Source: Candidimonas nitroreducens | Lineage (GTDB): Bacteria > Pseudomonadota > Gammaproteobacteria > Burkholderiales > Burkholderiaceae_B | Assembly: GCF_002209565.1 (NCBI RefSeq) | Contig: NZ_NJIH01000014.1 | Span: forward strand, 62,001-126,000 | Reading direction: 5' to 3' | DNA: 64,000 bases | Shown: positions 17,566 through 25,425 of the stretch, one piece after another | Position numbering within the stretch: position 1 is the stretch's first letter | Layout: every line of letters begins with the position of its first letter | The notes under the pieces: model-generated | Seen by the model: the letters and a program-made list of their open reading frames with translations, nothing else | The model's database searches: none | Told to the model about the DNA's origin: nothing | Made by a program: the position numbers and the translations under genes

Positions 17566-18734
17566 CAACGCCGCCCGTATCTTGCCACCGCGCCCACCAG
17601 GATCAGGATGGCGATGGCGATCAGCACGGCGCCGATGATGCCCCACAGGCTCGACGTGGTGACCGAGACGCGCAGGTCGCCATTGGCCGACTGGCCTTGC
17701 GAGGCGCTTTGCAGATTCACCATGTAGTCGCCCGCCAGCGATTTGTCCGAAGGCGTGATGTGCGCCTGCACTTCGGTGTGCTGGCCCGGCGGTATCTGCT
17801 CTACCGACTTGGGCTGGAAGTCGACGCGCCAGCCCGAGGGCGCAGTGGCGCTAAGCTTGATGTTCTGCGCGGGCGCGCTGCCGTCGTTGGTCAGCACCAC
17901 CGGGAAGGTCGAAGCCTTGCCGGCCTCGGCGCTGGTGCTCATCAGGCCGTTGCGACCGGCCAGGGTCAGGTGCGGCTGGCCCACGATGTCGAGCTTCAGC
18001 TTGGTGGTGGCCGTGGTGTCGCCGGCAGCGACGGTGACCGTGATGGGATAGTTGCCCGGCTTCACGAGGTTGGGCGGGCGCACGCTGAGCTTGATGTCTT
18101 TCGAGGCGCCGGCCTTGATGGGCACCGAACTTAGCTGCTGGCTGCCGTAGCTTTCGGTGAACGTGGCGTCGAAATACTGGGGCGCCTGTGCGTTCATGCT
18201 TACCAGCAAGTCTTTGCCGCTATCGTTCTTGATGGTGAACTGATAGTCGAACGATGAGCTGGGGCCGCCCTTCAGTTCGGGCAGCTTGGCCTCGAGGCTG
18301 AGCTTGGAAGGCAGCTGGTCGGCCAGCGCCACGTCGATCGGCAGGCTCAGCTTCTGCCCGCCGCCGTCGGCCTGTACCGTCAGGGTGCGCGTTTGCTTGG
18401 CGGCGTCGGCCGGCACCTTGACCTGCAGTTGCAGCGACACATTGGAATCGGTGCCGGGCATGGCCGCGCCCACCGGCTGGCCGCCGCCCAGCAGCGTGGC
18501 CTTCCAGCCCTTGGGCACGCCGTCCACGTGCAGCGCCATACGCTCGGGCGCCATGCCGCGATTGTCCAGCTCCAGGGAAACCGTCGAGGTACTGCCGGGG
18601 CGCAGCGTGACGGAAGGGTAGTCGGTCAGCAGGTAGAAGCCCTGAACCTTCGAGCCGCTGCCTTCGGCCAGGGCGGCCGAGGCCAGGAACAGGCTCAGCA
18701 GAGCCGTCACGAATAGGGAAAGTAGGCTGCGCAT
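17565..18734 (-). CDS. NEW3-domain membrane-anchored exported protein
   Basis: A 389-aa protein with a signal peptide (residues 1-23, ending SAALAEG), three consecutive beta-sandwich repeats of about 110 residues with the NEW3/NPCBM-associated pattern (LELDNRG..PERM, FTIKNDSGKD, VVLTNDGSAPAQNI), and a C-terminal transmembrane helix (about 362-384) followed by RYGRR. It is predicted to sit on the periplasmic side, anchored by its C-terminus. First gene of the ABC-2 exporter operon, so probably an accessory subunit handling the cargo or the envelope. Function not established. Confidence 0.82.
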   Translation of the reverse strand: MRSLLSLFVTALLSLFLASAALAEGSGSKVQGFYLLTDYPSVTLRPGSTSTVSLELDNRGMAPERMALHVDGVPKGWKATLLGGGQPVGAAMPGTDSNVSLQLQVKVPADAAKQTRTLTVQADGGGQKLSLPIDVALADQLPSKLSLEAKLPELKGGPSSSFDYQFTIKNDSGKDLLVSMNAQAPQYFDATFTESYGSQQLSSVPIKAGASKDIKLSVRPPNLVKPGNYPITVTVAAGDTTATTKLKLDIVGQPHLTLAGRNGLMSTSAEAGKASTFPVVLTNDGSAPAQNIKLSATAPSGWRVDFQPKSVEQIPPGQHTEVQAHITPSDKSLAGDYMVNLQSASQGQSANGDLRVSVTTSSLWGIIGAVLIAIAILILVGAVARYGRR

Positions 18735-19118
18735 GGCGACGTTCTATCTCCAGTTCTCGGCACGGCATCCGTCCGGAGTGGAGGCTGTCGCGCCATTCTT
18801 TTTGAAGGACTCTGAGCGCCCGTATCCGAACCCATCGCGACGAAGGCACAGCACCACCCCACAGCCTTGCGGTAGTACCGCAGGCCGCAGTCGCTGCGCG
18901 ATCTTTATACGGCGGCAACGGAAAGCGTCATTGGCTCAAGTGACAGAAAAAATTGCCACTTTGTTTCAGAATTTATTGTTTCTATATGTAATAATCGGGC
19001 CGAAAGAAGGTGCGCGCGGGCGGCGGAACGCATTTCGCCTTGCGCTATGATGGGCGCTGCAAGCCAAGCGCAACAGCGACGGCAACGACAACATCCGGAT
19101 CAAAAAGGAGACAAGGCA
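18735..19118. other. divergent intergenic region, exporter operon / cytosine deaminase
   Basis: 384 bases with no convincing gene. An AT-rich stretch at about 18945-18995 contains TTGTTT (18961-18966) and TATATG (18983-18988) 16 bases apart, a weak sigma70-like promoter reading toward the deaminase gene. The rest is unremarkable GC-rich sequence that must hold the promoter of the NEW3/ABC operon. Confidence 0.35.
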
Positions 19119-19556
19119 GTGGACGACTTCATGCGAGCCGCCATCGAGGAAGCGAAGCAGGGTTTGGCCGAGGGAGGCATTCCCATCGGCTCGGTCATCG
19201 TGCATCGCGGACGCATCATAGGCCGCGGCCACAACCGCCGGGTGCAGCAGGGCAGCGCCATACTGCACGGCGAGATGGACGCATTCGAGAATGCCGGGCG
19301 CCAGCCGGCCAGCGTCTACGCCGAATCGGTGCTGTACACCACGCTGTCACCTTGCGCCATGTGCAGCGGCGCCATCCTGCTCTACAAGATTCCGCGCATC
19401 ATCGTCGGCGAAAATTGCACCTTCATGGGCGAAGAAGAGCTGCTGCGCACCCGCGGCGTGCAGGTCGACGTCCTGCAAGACGAAGACTGCATCGCCATGA
19501 TGCGCGAATTCATTGCCGCGCGCCCCACGCTGTGGAATGAAGATATCGGCACTTGA
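19119..19556 (+). CDS. cytosine deaminase (yeast FCY1-type, CMP/dCMP deaminase fold)
   Basis: A 145-aa zinc deaminase. The GTG start at 19119 has AAAAGGAGA just upstream. The zinc motif is HGE in ILHGEMDAFENAG, with PCAMC in LYTTLSPCAMCSGAI. The middle and end (YKIPRIIVGEN, ARPTLWNEDIG) run parallel to yeast cytosine deaminase Fcy1, which ends the same way (ERPQDWFEDIG), rather than to bacterial CodA or tRNA adenosine deaminase TadA. Expected reaction: cytosine to uracil plus ammonia, pyrimidine salvage. It is monocistronic. Confidence 0.88.
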   Translation: MDDFMRAAIEEAKQGLAEGGIPIGSVIVHRGRIIGRGHNRRVQQGSAILHGEMDAFENAGRQPASVYAESVLYTTLSPCAMCSGAILLYKIPRIIVGENCTFMGEEELLRTRGVQVDVLQDEDCIAMMREFIAARPTLWNEDIGT

Positions 19557-19592
19557 CGCCGGACACCAGCCGGCCTCATCGGCCGCCGGGCG

Positions 19593-19634
19593 GTGAGCCG
19601 TGAGCCGTGAGCCGTGAGCCGTGAGCCGTGAGCC
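19593..19634. repeat. six tandem copies of the heptamer GTGAGCC
   Basis: Six uninterrupted perfect copies of GTGAGCC, beginning 37 bases after the deaminase stop codon. The unit is not a multiple of three and lies outside genes. It resembles a short sequence repeat prone to slippage. Confidence 0.95.
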
Positions 19635-19815
19635 GCGGGGCGGCTTGCGGCATTCCCGCGCGGTGGTCACCGGTTTCGTAGCCGCCTGTTGCGGGTCGGC
19701 TCGGCGCCTGTTCTTAATATCAAAATAATCTATATATAAATTATTAAATGATATGAAATAATATGGCCGGGTCTGAGACAATATAGATCTCCATCCGTTT
19801 TTCCTCCTGCACATC

Positions 19816-20751
19816 ATGAAATCCCTGATTTCCTCATTGCTCGCTGCTGTTGCGGTGGGCTTGTCTGCGTCCGCGTGGGCCGCGCAGCCATTGCTTACCC
19901 CCACCGAGCTGAATGGCATACGCCAGAATCCGGACGTGCGCGTCATCGATATCCGTCTGCCCAAGGAATACGCCGCGGGCCATATCCCGGGCGCGGTATC
20001 GGCGCCTTACGGGCAGTGGCGCGGGCCGGCCGACGACCCCGGCAAGCTGCCTCCCGAAGACAAGCTGGTGGCGCTGGTACGCAGCCTTGGGCTGGACGCC
20101 AATACACATGCCGTGGTGGTGTCTTCCGGCGCCGATTCCACCGACTTCGGCGGCTCGGCCCGCGTCTACTGGACGCTCAAATACCTGGGCCTGACCAATC
20201 TTTCCATCCTCAACGGCGGCCTCAAGGCTTGGGCCGGCGCGGGGCTGGCGCAAGACCGCCAAGTGCCCAGCGTCGCGCCCACGCAGTATGCGGTACACCT
20301 TGACGAAAGCCTGATTGCCACCACCAAACAAGTGGCCGCACAGGTCAACAACCCGCAGACCCGCCTCATCGACGCGCGGCCGCGCAAGTTCTACCTGGGC
20401 GATGTCAAGGCCCCGACCGCGCTGGTTCCCGGCACCATCAAGGGCGCCGTCAGCCTGGAAAACGGCAAGTGGTTCAAGCCCGGCACGTCGATCTTCGTCG
20501 ACCCTGAAAAGGCCCGCCAGATCGCCGCAGCCGAACTGGCCCACCCGGCACAGGAAACCATTTCCTTCTGCAATACCGGCCACTGGGCCGCCACCGACTG
20601 GTTCGCGCTGTCGGAAGTCGTGGGCGTGAAGAACGTGCGGCTCTATCCGGCTTCGCTGGCCGAATGGACGCATGATTCCAGCCTGCCGATGCAGAACGTA
20701 CCCAGCCGCGGCAAGCAGATCCTCATGAAACTCAAGGGCCTGGTAAGTTGA
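19816..20751 (+). CDS. periplasmic tandem-rhodanese sulfurtransferase
   Basis: A 311-aa protein with a signal peptide (1-22, ending SAWAAQ) and two rhodanese domains. The first has VRVIDIRLPKEYAAGHIPGA; the second has LIDARPRKFY and the active-site loop FCNTGHWAA with Cys252. Such enzymes transfer sulfane sulfur, for example from thiosulfate, here in the periplasm. The downstream YeeE/YedE-type gene overlaps its stop, so the two probably act together in sulfur compound uptake. An AT-rich promoter-like tract lies at about 19720-19770. Confidence 0.92.
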   Translation: MKSLISSLLAAVAVGLSASAWAAQPLLTPTELNGIRQNPDVRVIDIRLPKEYAAGHIPGAVSAPYGQWRGPADDPGKLPPEDKLVALVRSLGLDANTHAVVVSSGADSTDFGGSARVYWTLKYLGLTNLSILNGGLKAWAGAGLAQDRQVPSVAPTQYAVHLDESLIATTKQVAAQVNNPQTRLIDARPRKFYLGDVKAPTALVPGTIKGAVSLENGKWFKPGTSIFVDPEKARQIAAAELAHPAQETISFCNTGHWAATDWFALSEVVGVKNVRLYPASLAEWTHDSSLPMQNVPSRGKQILMKLKGLVS

Positions 20752-21908
20752 GCAGCGCAGCAGCAGTGGCGGCCGCGGCTCCCGCCCAAGCGGCCGCTGA
20801 AGCAAGGGCCGACAAGGGCGGCGGCGGGCTGCGGCGCGTTCTTCTGGCGGTCGCCATCCTGGCCTTCGTGGCCATGCTGGCCTGGTTCGTAGCCTTGCGT
20901 CAGGCGCTGCTGTTCCTGGTGGGCCTGGGCATGGGCGCGGTGCTGGCCGGGGCGCGCTTCGGCTTTACCACCGGCTGGCGCAATTTCATCGAACGGCGCG
21001 ATCCCAGCGGCATACTGGCGCAGCTATTGCTGCTGGCGCTGGCCGCCGTGGTGTGCATGCCCATGCTGGCGGCCTATCCCGGCGACCTCATGGCCGCGCT
21101 CGGCCCCCCCAGCTTCAGCCTGCTGATAGGCGCCTTCGTCTTCGGCGCGGCCATGCAGGTGGCCGACGGCTGCGGCTCCGGCACGCTGTACAAGGCGGGC
21201 CTGGGCATACCCCTGAACACCGTGATCCTGCCGGTATTCGCCATCGGCAGTTTTCTTGGCTCGGCCACGCTGGATCGCTGGCTGTCGCTGGGGGCGCTGT
21301 CGCCTTACGGGCTGGTCGCGCACCTGGGCGCAGGCGAGGCGCTGGGCCTGACCCTGCTGGGCCTGGCCCTACTGGCGGCGCTGGTGCTGTGGCGTTCCGA
21401 CCGCGCGGCGCCGCGCATGAGCCGCAAGCTGCTGATCGGCGCGATACTGCTGGCGGTACTGGCGTCGCTGAACCTGGCCATTGCCGGCCAGCCCTGGGGC
21501 ATCGTCTACGGCTTCGGGCTGTGGGCCGCCAAGCTCGCCACCGCCGCGGGCCTGTTCGATCCGACCGTCAATCATTTCTGGAGCGAGGCGGTGAACATGA
21601 AGACGCTGCACCAGTCGGTCTTCCTCGACGTCACCTCCATCACCGACATCGGCATCCTGGCTGGTGCTTTGTGGATCGCGCTGGGCAAGCCGCGCTCGCA
21701 GTCCAAGCCCCTGACCGGCAAGCAATGGCTGGTGGGTGTGGTTGCCGGCCTGCTGCTGGGCTACAGTTCGCGCCTGGCCTTCGGCTGCAATATCGGCGCC
21801 ATGGTCAGCGGTATATCCACCGGCAGCGTGCACGGCTGGATCTGGGTCGCCATGGCCTTCCTCGGTTCGCTCGTCGGTGTGCGCATCCGGCGTCACTATG
21901 CATTCTGA
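20748..21908 (+). CDS. YeeE/YedE-family (TsuA-like) sulfur compound transporter
   Basis: A 386-aa membrane protein with about nine or ten hydrophobic helices. The two half-repeats each carry the signature cysteines: ADGCGSGTLYKAG and RLAFGCNIGAMVSGISTGSVHGW. In TsuA the equivalent cysteines guide thiosulfate through the membrane. The likely start is TTG 20748, overlapping the rhodanese stop by 4 bases; the next in-frame ATG is well inside the first helix. The alanine-rich cytoplasmic N-terminus is unremarkable. Coupling to a periplasmic rhodanese supports uptake of thiosulfate or a related sulfur species. Confidence 0.92.
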   Translation: MSSAAAVAAAAPAQAAAEARADKGGGGLRRVLLAVAILAFVAMLAWFVALRQALLFLVGLGMGAVLAGARFGFTTGWRNFIERRDPSGILAQLLLLALAAVVCMPMLAAYPGDLMAALGPPSFSLLIGAFVFGAAMQVADGCGSGTLYKAGLGIPLNTVILPVFAIGSFLGSATLDRWLSLGALSPYGLVAHLGAGEALGLTLLGLALLAALVLWRSDRAAPRMSRKLLIGAILLAVLASLNLAIAGQPWGIVYGFGLWAAKLATAAGLFDPTVNHFWSEAVNMKTLHQSVFLDVTSITDIGILAGALWIALGKPRSQSKPLTGKQWLVGVVAGLLLGYSSRLAFGCNIGAMVSGISTGSVHGWIWVAMAFLGSLVGVRIRRHYAF

Positions 21909-21922
21909 CCAGGGGCGACATA

Positions 21923-22087
21923 GTGAATAAGCCTTTGCTCACCACCATCTTCTGGGTCGCTCTCCTGGCCTTCTTCGCCTGGGACTGGGCGCACAGCGCG
22001 CCGGTCGACGTGCGCCATGAACCGCCGCTGATCGCGCTGGGATCCGGCCAGGCGCCCAGCGGCGGCCACTGCGCCGCGACATATTGA
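21923..22087 (+). CDS. small membrane or exported peptide (54 aa)
   Basis: A GTG-initiated 54-codon frame starting 14 bases after the YeeE/YedE stop, preceded by AGGGGCGA. It encodes one hydrophobic helix (residues 4-19, LLTTIFWVALLAFFAW) and a short polar tail with a single Cys near the C-terminus (GGHCAATY). The hydrophobic helix, ribosome site and tight spacing support a real gene of the sulfur transport operon, but the family is not recognised. It may be a single-pass accessory peptide. Confidence 0.55.
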   Translation: MNKPLLTTIFWVALLAFFAWDWAHSAPVDVRHEPPLIALGSGQAPSGGHCAATY

Positions 22088-22132
22088 TTCCTGTGGGCCC
22101 GCGGGTTCGCGGGCTCTATCTTTCCCCTTTAG

Positions 22133-22221
22133 AGCATTTCCAGTTCAGGTGTTTACATGCTTCGAAGCATTGCGTTAGGCAAGCGCCACGAAAACCCGGT
22201 AAACACTTGAGCCAAACTTGC
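22133..22221. repeat. 89-bp dispersed hairpin repeat, copy 2
   Basis: Second copy of the element at 15446-15534 (85/89 identical). Here the arms GTGTTTAC (22149-22156) and GTAAACAC (22199-22206) are perfectly inverted, and ATGCTTCGAAGCAT (22157-22170) is a perfect internal palindrome. Like copy 1 it sits between convergent genes (the 54-aa peptide and the MFS gene). Confidence 0.88.
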
Positions 22222-22302
22222 TCTCTAGCCGTGCAGGCTCTTTATAAGAGCCGCGATGGCAGCCGTACGGCCGCGGCAGGCTGCGGCGCCGCCGGATCCG
22301 GT

Positions 22303-23484
22303 CTACGCCTGCCGGCCCGGCTCCTGCCGGTCGACCGAGGTGGCCGTGATCAAGGCCGCAAGCGCGGCCGCGGCGCCTATCAGGAACACCACGGCGTAGC
22401 CCCAGCGGTCGGCGAACCAGCCGGCCAGCGGGCCGGTGCCGGCATAGGCCAGATCCTGGAATGCGGCGAAGCCGCCCATGGCCGTAGCCCGCAGGTGCGG
22501 CGGCACGCGCCGCACCACCTCCGCGCCCATCGACGGGTACACCAGCGAGCAGCCGCAGCCGGTCAATACCGCGCCGGCCAAGGCCCAGGCCGGCGCGGGC
22601 GCCAGCCACAGCAGCGCCTGCCCGGCGGCTTCCACCAGCAGGGAAACCAGCGCGACCGGCCGCCCGCCTAGTCGATCCGGCAAGTGACCGAAGAACAGCC
22701 GCACCACCACAAAGCCCACCGAAAACCCGCTCAGGCCTATCCAGGCGCTGGGCCAGCCGCGGTCGATGTAGTACAGCGATAGAAACGCGCCTATGGCCGC
22801 GAAGCCTACGCCCTGCAGACCCACCACCGTGCCCGGCGCACCGATGCGGCCCAGCAGGCTCCAGAACGAGACGCGCTCGCCGGGCTGGCCGGCAATCGCC
22901 GGCAGGCAGCGGATCATGGCCAAGCCGACCAGCGGCAATAAGGCGCTGGCCAGCATCACGCCGCCGAATCCCCAGTGGTGGTACAGGGCCAGGCCCATGG
23001 GAGCGCCCACGGCGAACGAGCCGTACATGCCCATGCCCATCAGCGCCATGAAGCGTCCGGCCTGCTGCGGCCCCGAAAGCGCCACGCCCCAGCCCAGCAT
23101 GCCGACCACCGCCAGGCTCTCGCCCAGCCCCAGCGCCAGGCGTCCCAGCAGCAGCACGGCGTAGGCGGCATGCGCCGGCAGCGCGCGCCAGACCGCCAGC
23201 ATGCAAAGCAGGCTGGCCAGCGTGTAGACCAGCAAGCCTATCGTCATCACCGTTTTGCCACCGCGCTGATCGGACAGGCGGCCCGAGCGCGTACGGGTAG
23301 CGATAGTAGAGACAAAGGCGATACCAACCGCCAGCCCGCCAGCCAGATTGTTGAATTTCAAGCCATCGGTCACGTAAATGGACACTACCGGCAGTGACAT
23401 GGCCACGCTCAGGTAGGAAAGAAACAGCGCAAGCGTCAGCCACCACAAATGCAGGCGGTGAGCGGAGTATGTGGAAGTAGTCAT
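22303..23484 (-). CDS. MFS transporter (drug/sugar efflux type)
   Basis: A 393-aa 12-helix major facilitator. The loop 2-3 motif GRLSDQRGGK and its weaker repeat GHLPDRLGGRP in the second half mark the two six-helix bundles. Sequence style resembles the YfcJ/YhhS arabinose-efflux-like group. It is a single gene with its start at 23484 and no enzyme neighbours, so the substrate is unknown. The 273-base gap upstream, to the HIT gene, shows no clear feature. Confidence 0.9.
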   Translation of the reverse strand: MTTSTYSAHRLHLWWLTLALFLSYLSVAMSLPVVSIYVTDGLKFNNLAGGLAVGIAFVSTIATRTRSGRLSDQRGGKTVMTIGLLVYTLASLLCMLAVWRALPAHAAYAVLLLGRLALGLGESLAVVGMLGWGVALSGPQQAGRFMALMGMGMYGSFAVGAPMGLALYHHWGFGGVMLASALLPLVGLAMIRCLPAIAGQPGERVSFWSLLGRIGAPGTVVGLQGVGFAAIGAFLSLYYIDRGWPSAWIGLSGFSVGFVVVRLFFGHLPDRLGGRPVALVSLLVEAAGQALLWLAPAPAWALAGAVLTGCGCSLVYPSMGAEVVRRVPPHLRATAMGGFAAFQDLAYAGTGPLAGWFADRWGYAVVFLIGAAAALAALITATSVDRQEPGRQA

Positions 23485-23757
23485 GAAACGAGCAGTCCTC
23501 GGGTGCGAAAAGCAGTAGAGGCCGCTAAAGGGGAAGGGCGGACACGTCAGCGCGCCCGCCGATACCGATTATCGGCGCGGAGCGCGTTGGTTGACGTGGA
23601 ACGCTTACGGTCGGGACGGGCGCCGCGCCGGCACAGCGGCGGCGGGCTCGTCAAACGCCGTCATTTTTGCAAAAGGCCGCGAGCCAGTCAAACCCGGAGG
23701 CGGGTGCGGAGCACGCACGCGGGCTTGAGCACCCTTGCCGGCTATTGAGCTATTGCG

Positions 23758-24180
23758 CTATTGCGGCCAGGCCGCAATGATCTTGTCGGCCATCGCGCGC
23801 AGCTTGGCCGCATCTTCCATCTGCGCGGCGTGCGGGCGCAGCGGCTCGCCATTCTGGCGCGGCACCACGTGCACGTGCACGTGCGGTACGGTCTGGCCGG
23901 CGGCGCGGCCATTGAACTGCGCAACCAGTATGCCCTCGGAGCCCAGCGCCGTCTTGACCGCGATGGCCGCCTTGCGCGCGCTGCGCATGCAGGCCATGGC
24001 GGCCTGTTCCGACAGTTCGAAGATTTCGGCGGCGGGCTCTTTGGTAAGTACCAGCACGTGGCCGTCGGCTTGCGGCATCACGTCCATGATGACCAGCGTG
24101 TGCTCGTCTTCGTACACCTTGGTGCAGGGCGCTTCGCCGCGCAGGATCTTGGCAAAAATATTCTGAGGGTCGTAGCTCAT
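23758..24180 (-). CDS. HIT-family nucleotide-binding hydrolase
   Basis: A 140-aa histidine triad protein of normal length. The motif PHVHVHVVP holds His100, His102 and His104, with His104 the expected nucleophile, and the N-terminal FAKILRGEAPCTKVYED region is typical of bacterial Hint-like proteins. These hydrolyse nucleoside phosphoramidates or aminoacyl-adenylates. It is a single gene, divergent from ssrA. Confidence 0.94.
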   Translation of the reverse strand: MSYDPQNIFAKILRGEAPCTKVYEDEHTLVIMDVMPQADGHVLVLTKEPAAEIFELSEQAAMACMRSARKAAIAVKTALGSEGILVAQFNGRAAGQTVPHVHVHVVPRQNGEPLRPHAAQMEDAAKLRAMADKIIAAWPQ

Positions 24181-24557
24181 GGCGGTTCGTTTATAGGGCG
24201 TAAGAAAGGGACGTAAGAAAGAGATCTGTAAAGCGAGGAAAGAGAATCGGCGGGCGTTGAGCGGGCAGGGTGGAGCGCATGTAGTTCGACTGGCCCTGTG
24301 CGCGACAGCCCCGCCCGCCGATGATGTTCCGGCACAGCGCCGGCGATGCTATGGCATAGTATAGCGGCCGTGCCGATGGCGGCGCGGCCCTCGGCGCCTG
24401 GCGCCCCGGCATGTCCCGCCGGCGCCGGCTTGCCGCCGTCGTGGCCGCCTGTCTGCAGTCGTCATGGCCGTCGTCTTGCATGTGGCGGGCCCGCCACATG
24501 CAAGACGGTTCACATGGGTAGCCGGCCCCTATAAATGCTATACTGACCGGTCACATT
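24181..24557. other. HIT / ssrA intergenic region
   Basis: 377 bases between the divergent HIT gene and tmRNA. It holds the perfect palindrome 24472-24507 (listed separately) and the likely ssrA promoter elements: TATACT at 24539-24544, or TATAAA at 24530-24535 with TTCACA at 24509-24514 15 bases upstream. The open frame on the minus strand here is arginine-rich and starts within the palindrome, so it is not called. Confidence 0.45.
24472..24507. repeat. perfect 36-bp palindrome upstream of ssrA
   Basis: Two 18-base arms are exact reverse complements with no spacer; the centre is GGGCCC (24487-24492) and the ends are CGTCTTGC / GCAAGACG. It ends 50 bases before the tmRNA 5' end. It could be a cruciform, a dyad binding site or a terminator-like hairpin; no T-run follows it on the plus strand. 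Confidence 0.95.
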
Positions 24558-24920
24558 GGGGTCGATCCGGTTTCGACGTGGGTCGCGAAACAGAGCAGGG
24601 CATGTCGAGCACCAGTAAGCTCGTAAATCCACTGGAAACTTACAAACGCCAACGACGAGCGTTTCGCTCTGGCCGCTTAAGCGGTGAGCCACTGCACTGA
24701 TTTGTCTTTGGGTCAGGTGGGGCAACCCACAGCAGTGTCATCTACAAAGAATCGGGCCTTGCCAGGTCACTGGGTAAGGTCTTAAATCAAAGTGAATCGC
24801 CAAGGAAGGGCCTGTCGGTCGGCACGCTCCGAGGTTAAAACTCAAAATTGATCGAATAAACATGTAGAACTGCCTGCAGAGGGCTTGCGGACGCGGGTTC
24901 AATTCCCGCCGACTCCACCA
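24558..24920 (+). ncRNA. ssrA: transfer-messenger RNA
   Basis: A 363-base tmRNA. The 5' end GGGGTCGATCCGGTTTCGACG pairs with the 3' acceptor CGACTCC next to CCA (24918-24920) through seven pairs including one G-U. The T-arm GCGGGTTCAATTCCCGC is intact at the 3' end. The tag frame runs from GCC at 24648 to TAA at 24678-24680 and reads ANDERFALAA, the type found in Bordetella and relatives. It rescues stalled ribosomes by trans-translation. Confidence 0.97.
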
Positions 24921-24931
24921 ACCCATACTTC

Positions 24932-24967
24932 AAACCCGCACGAACGCCAAGTTCTGCGGGTTTTTTT
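24932..24967 (+). terminator. rho-independent terminator of ssrA
   Basis: A perfect 9-base stem, AAACCCGCA (24932-24940) with TGCGGGTTT (24955-24963), enclosing a 14-base loop and followed by T residues through 24967. It begins 11 bases after the tmRNA CCA. Confidence 0.9.
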
Positions 24968-25030
24968 CTGCTGCGGCTGGCATGGGCGCTCGGCGAATGC
25001 CTGTCCCCCTTTTATGAGGAAGAGCCCGGA

Positions 25031-25399
25031 TCAATTTTTGCTCAACCCTGAGATCGCCTTCTCGAGATCGTCCAGCAAATGACCGGTCGCCACCTGGTCG
25101 ATAAACGGGGCTTCGGTGATGGCGCGTACCAGGCTCGCAAGATCACAGTCTCCATTATCTATGCAGCCCGCCTTCTCGAACAGCGGCCGCAAGGTGTCGG
25201 CGCCACGGTATTTTTCATAGGTGTACATGAGCAGATCGCGCTCCAGGTCGGCGCTGGACAAGCCGTCGAACGCCGAACCGCAAGCGCAGGAAATCCCTCC
25301 GGAAAGTGCCATATGCGCGGCCGTTGCCCGCCGCCAGGCGGCCACCAGGCCGATGGCCCGCAGGGCCAGATTGTTGCTTGTCGTGCTGGTGGCTGCCAT
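25031..25399 (-). CDS. small four-cysteine protein downstream of hyuB
   Basis: A 122-aa protein of unrecognised family. It starts at 25399 with AAGGAGC as ribosome site, 26 bases after the HyuB stop, so it is the last gene of the hydantoinase-type operon. Cys38 and Cys40 (ISCACGSAF) plus Cys79 and Cys85 (GCIDNGDCD) could form a metal site; the rest is helical (DLERDLLMYTYEKY, HLLDDLEKAI). Related multi-subunit carboxylases (acetone, acetophenone) carry small extra subunits beside their HyuA/HyuB-like chains, so an accessory-subunit role is a reasonable guess but is not shown by the sequence. Confidence 0.75.
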   Translation of the reverse strand: MAATSTTSNNLALRAIGLVAAWRRATAAHMALSGGISCACGSAFDGLSSADLERDLLMYTYEKYRGADTLRPLFEKAGCIDNGDCDLASLVRAITEAPFIDQVATGHLLDDLEKAISGLSKN

Positions 25400-25425
25400 G
25401 GGTAGCGTGCTCCTTTAGTGGATGC

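Noticed and set aside
19593-19634. CRISPR-like array
   Set aside because: Units are 7 bp, directly adjacent with no spacers, and there are no cas genes.
24191-24499. Possible 102-aa minus-strand gene between HIT and ssrA
   Set aside because: Starts inside the 36-bp palindrome, no ribosome site, Arg-rich composition without recognisable fold.
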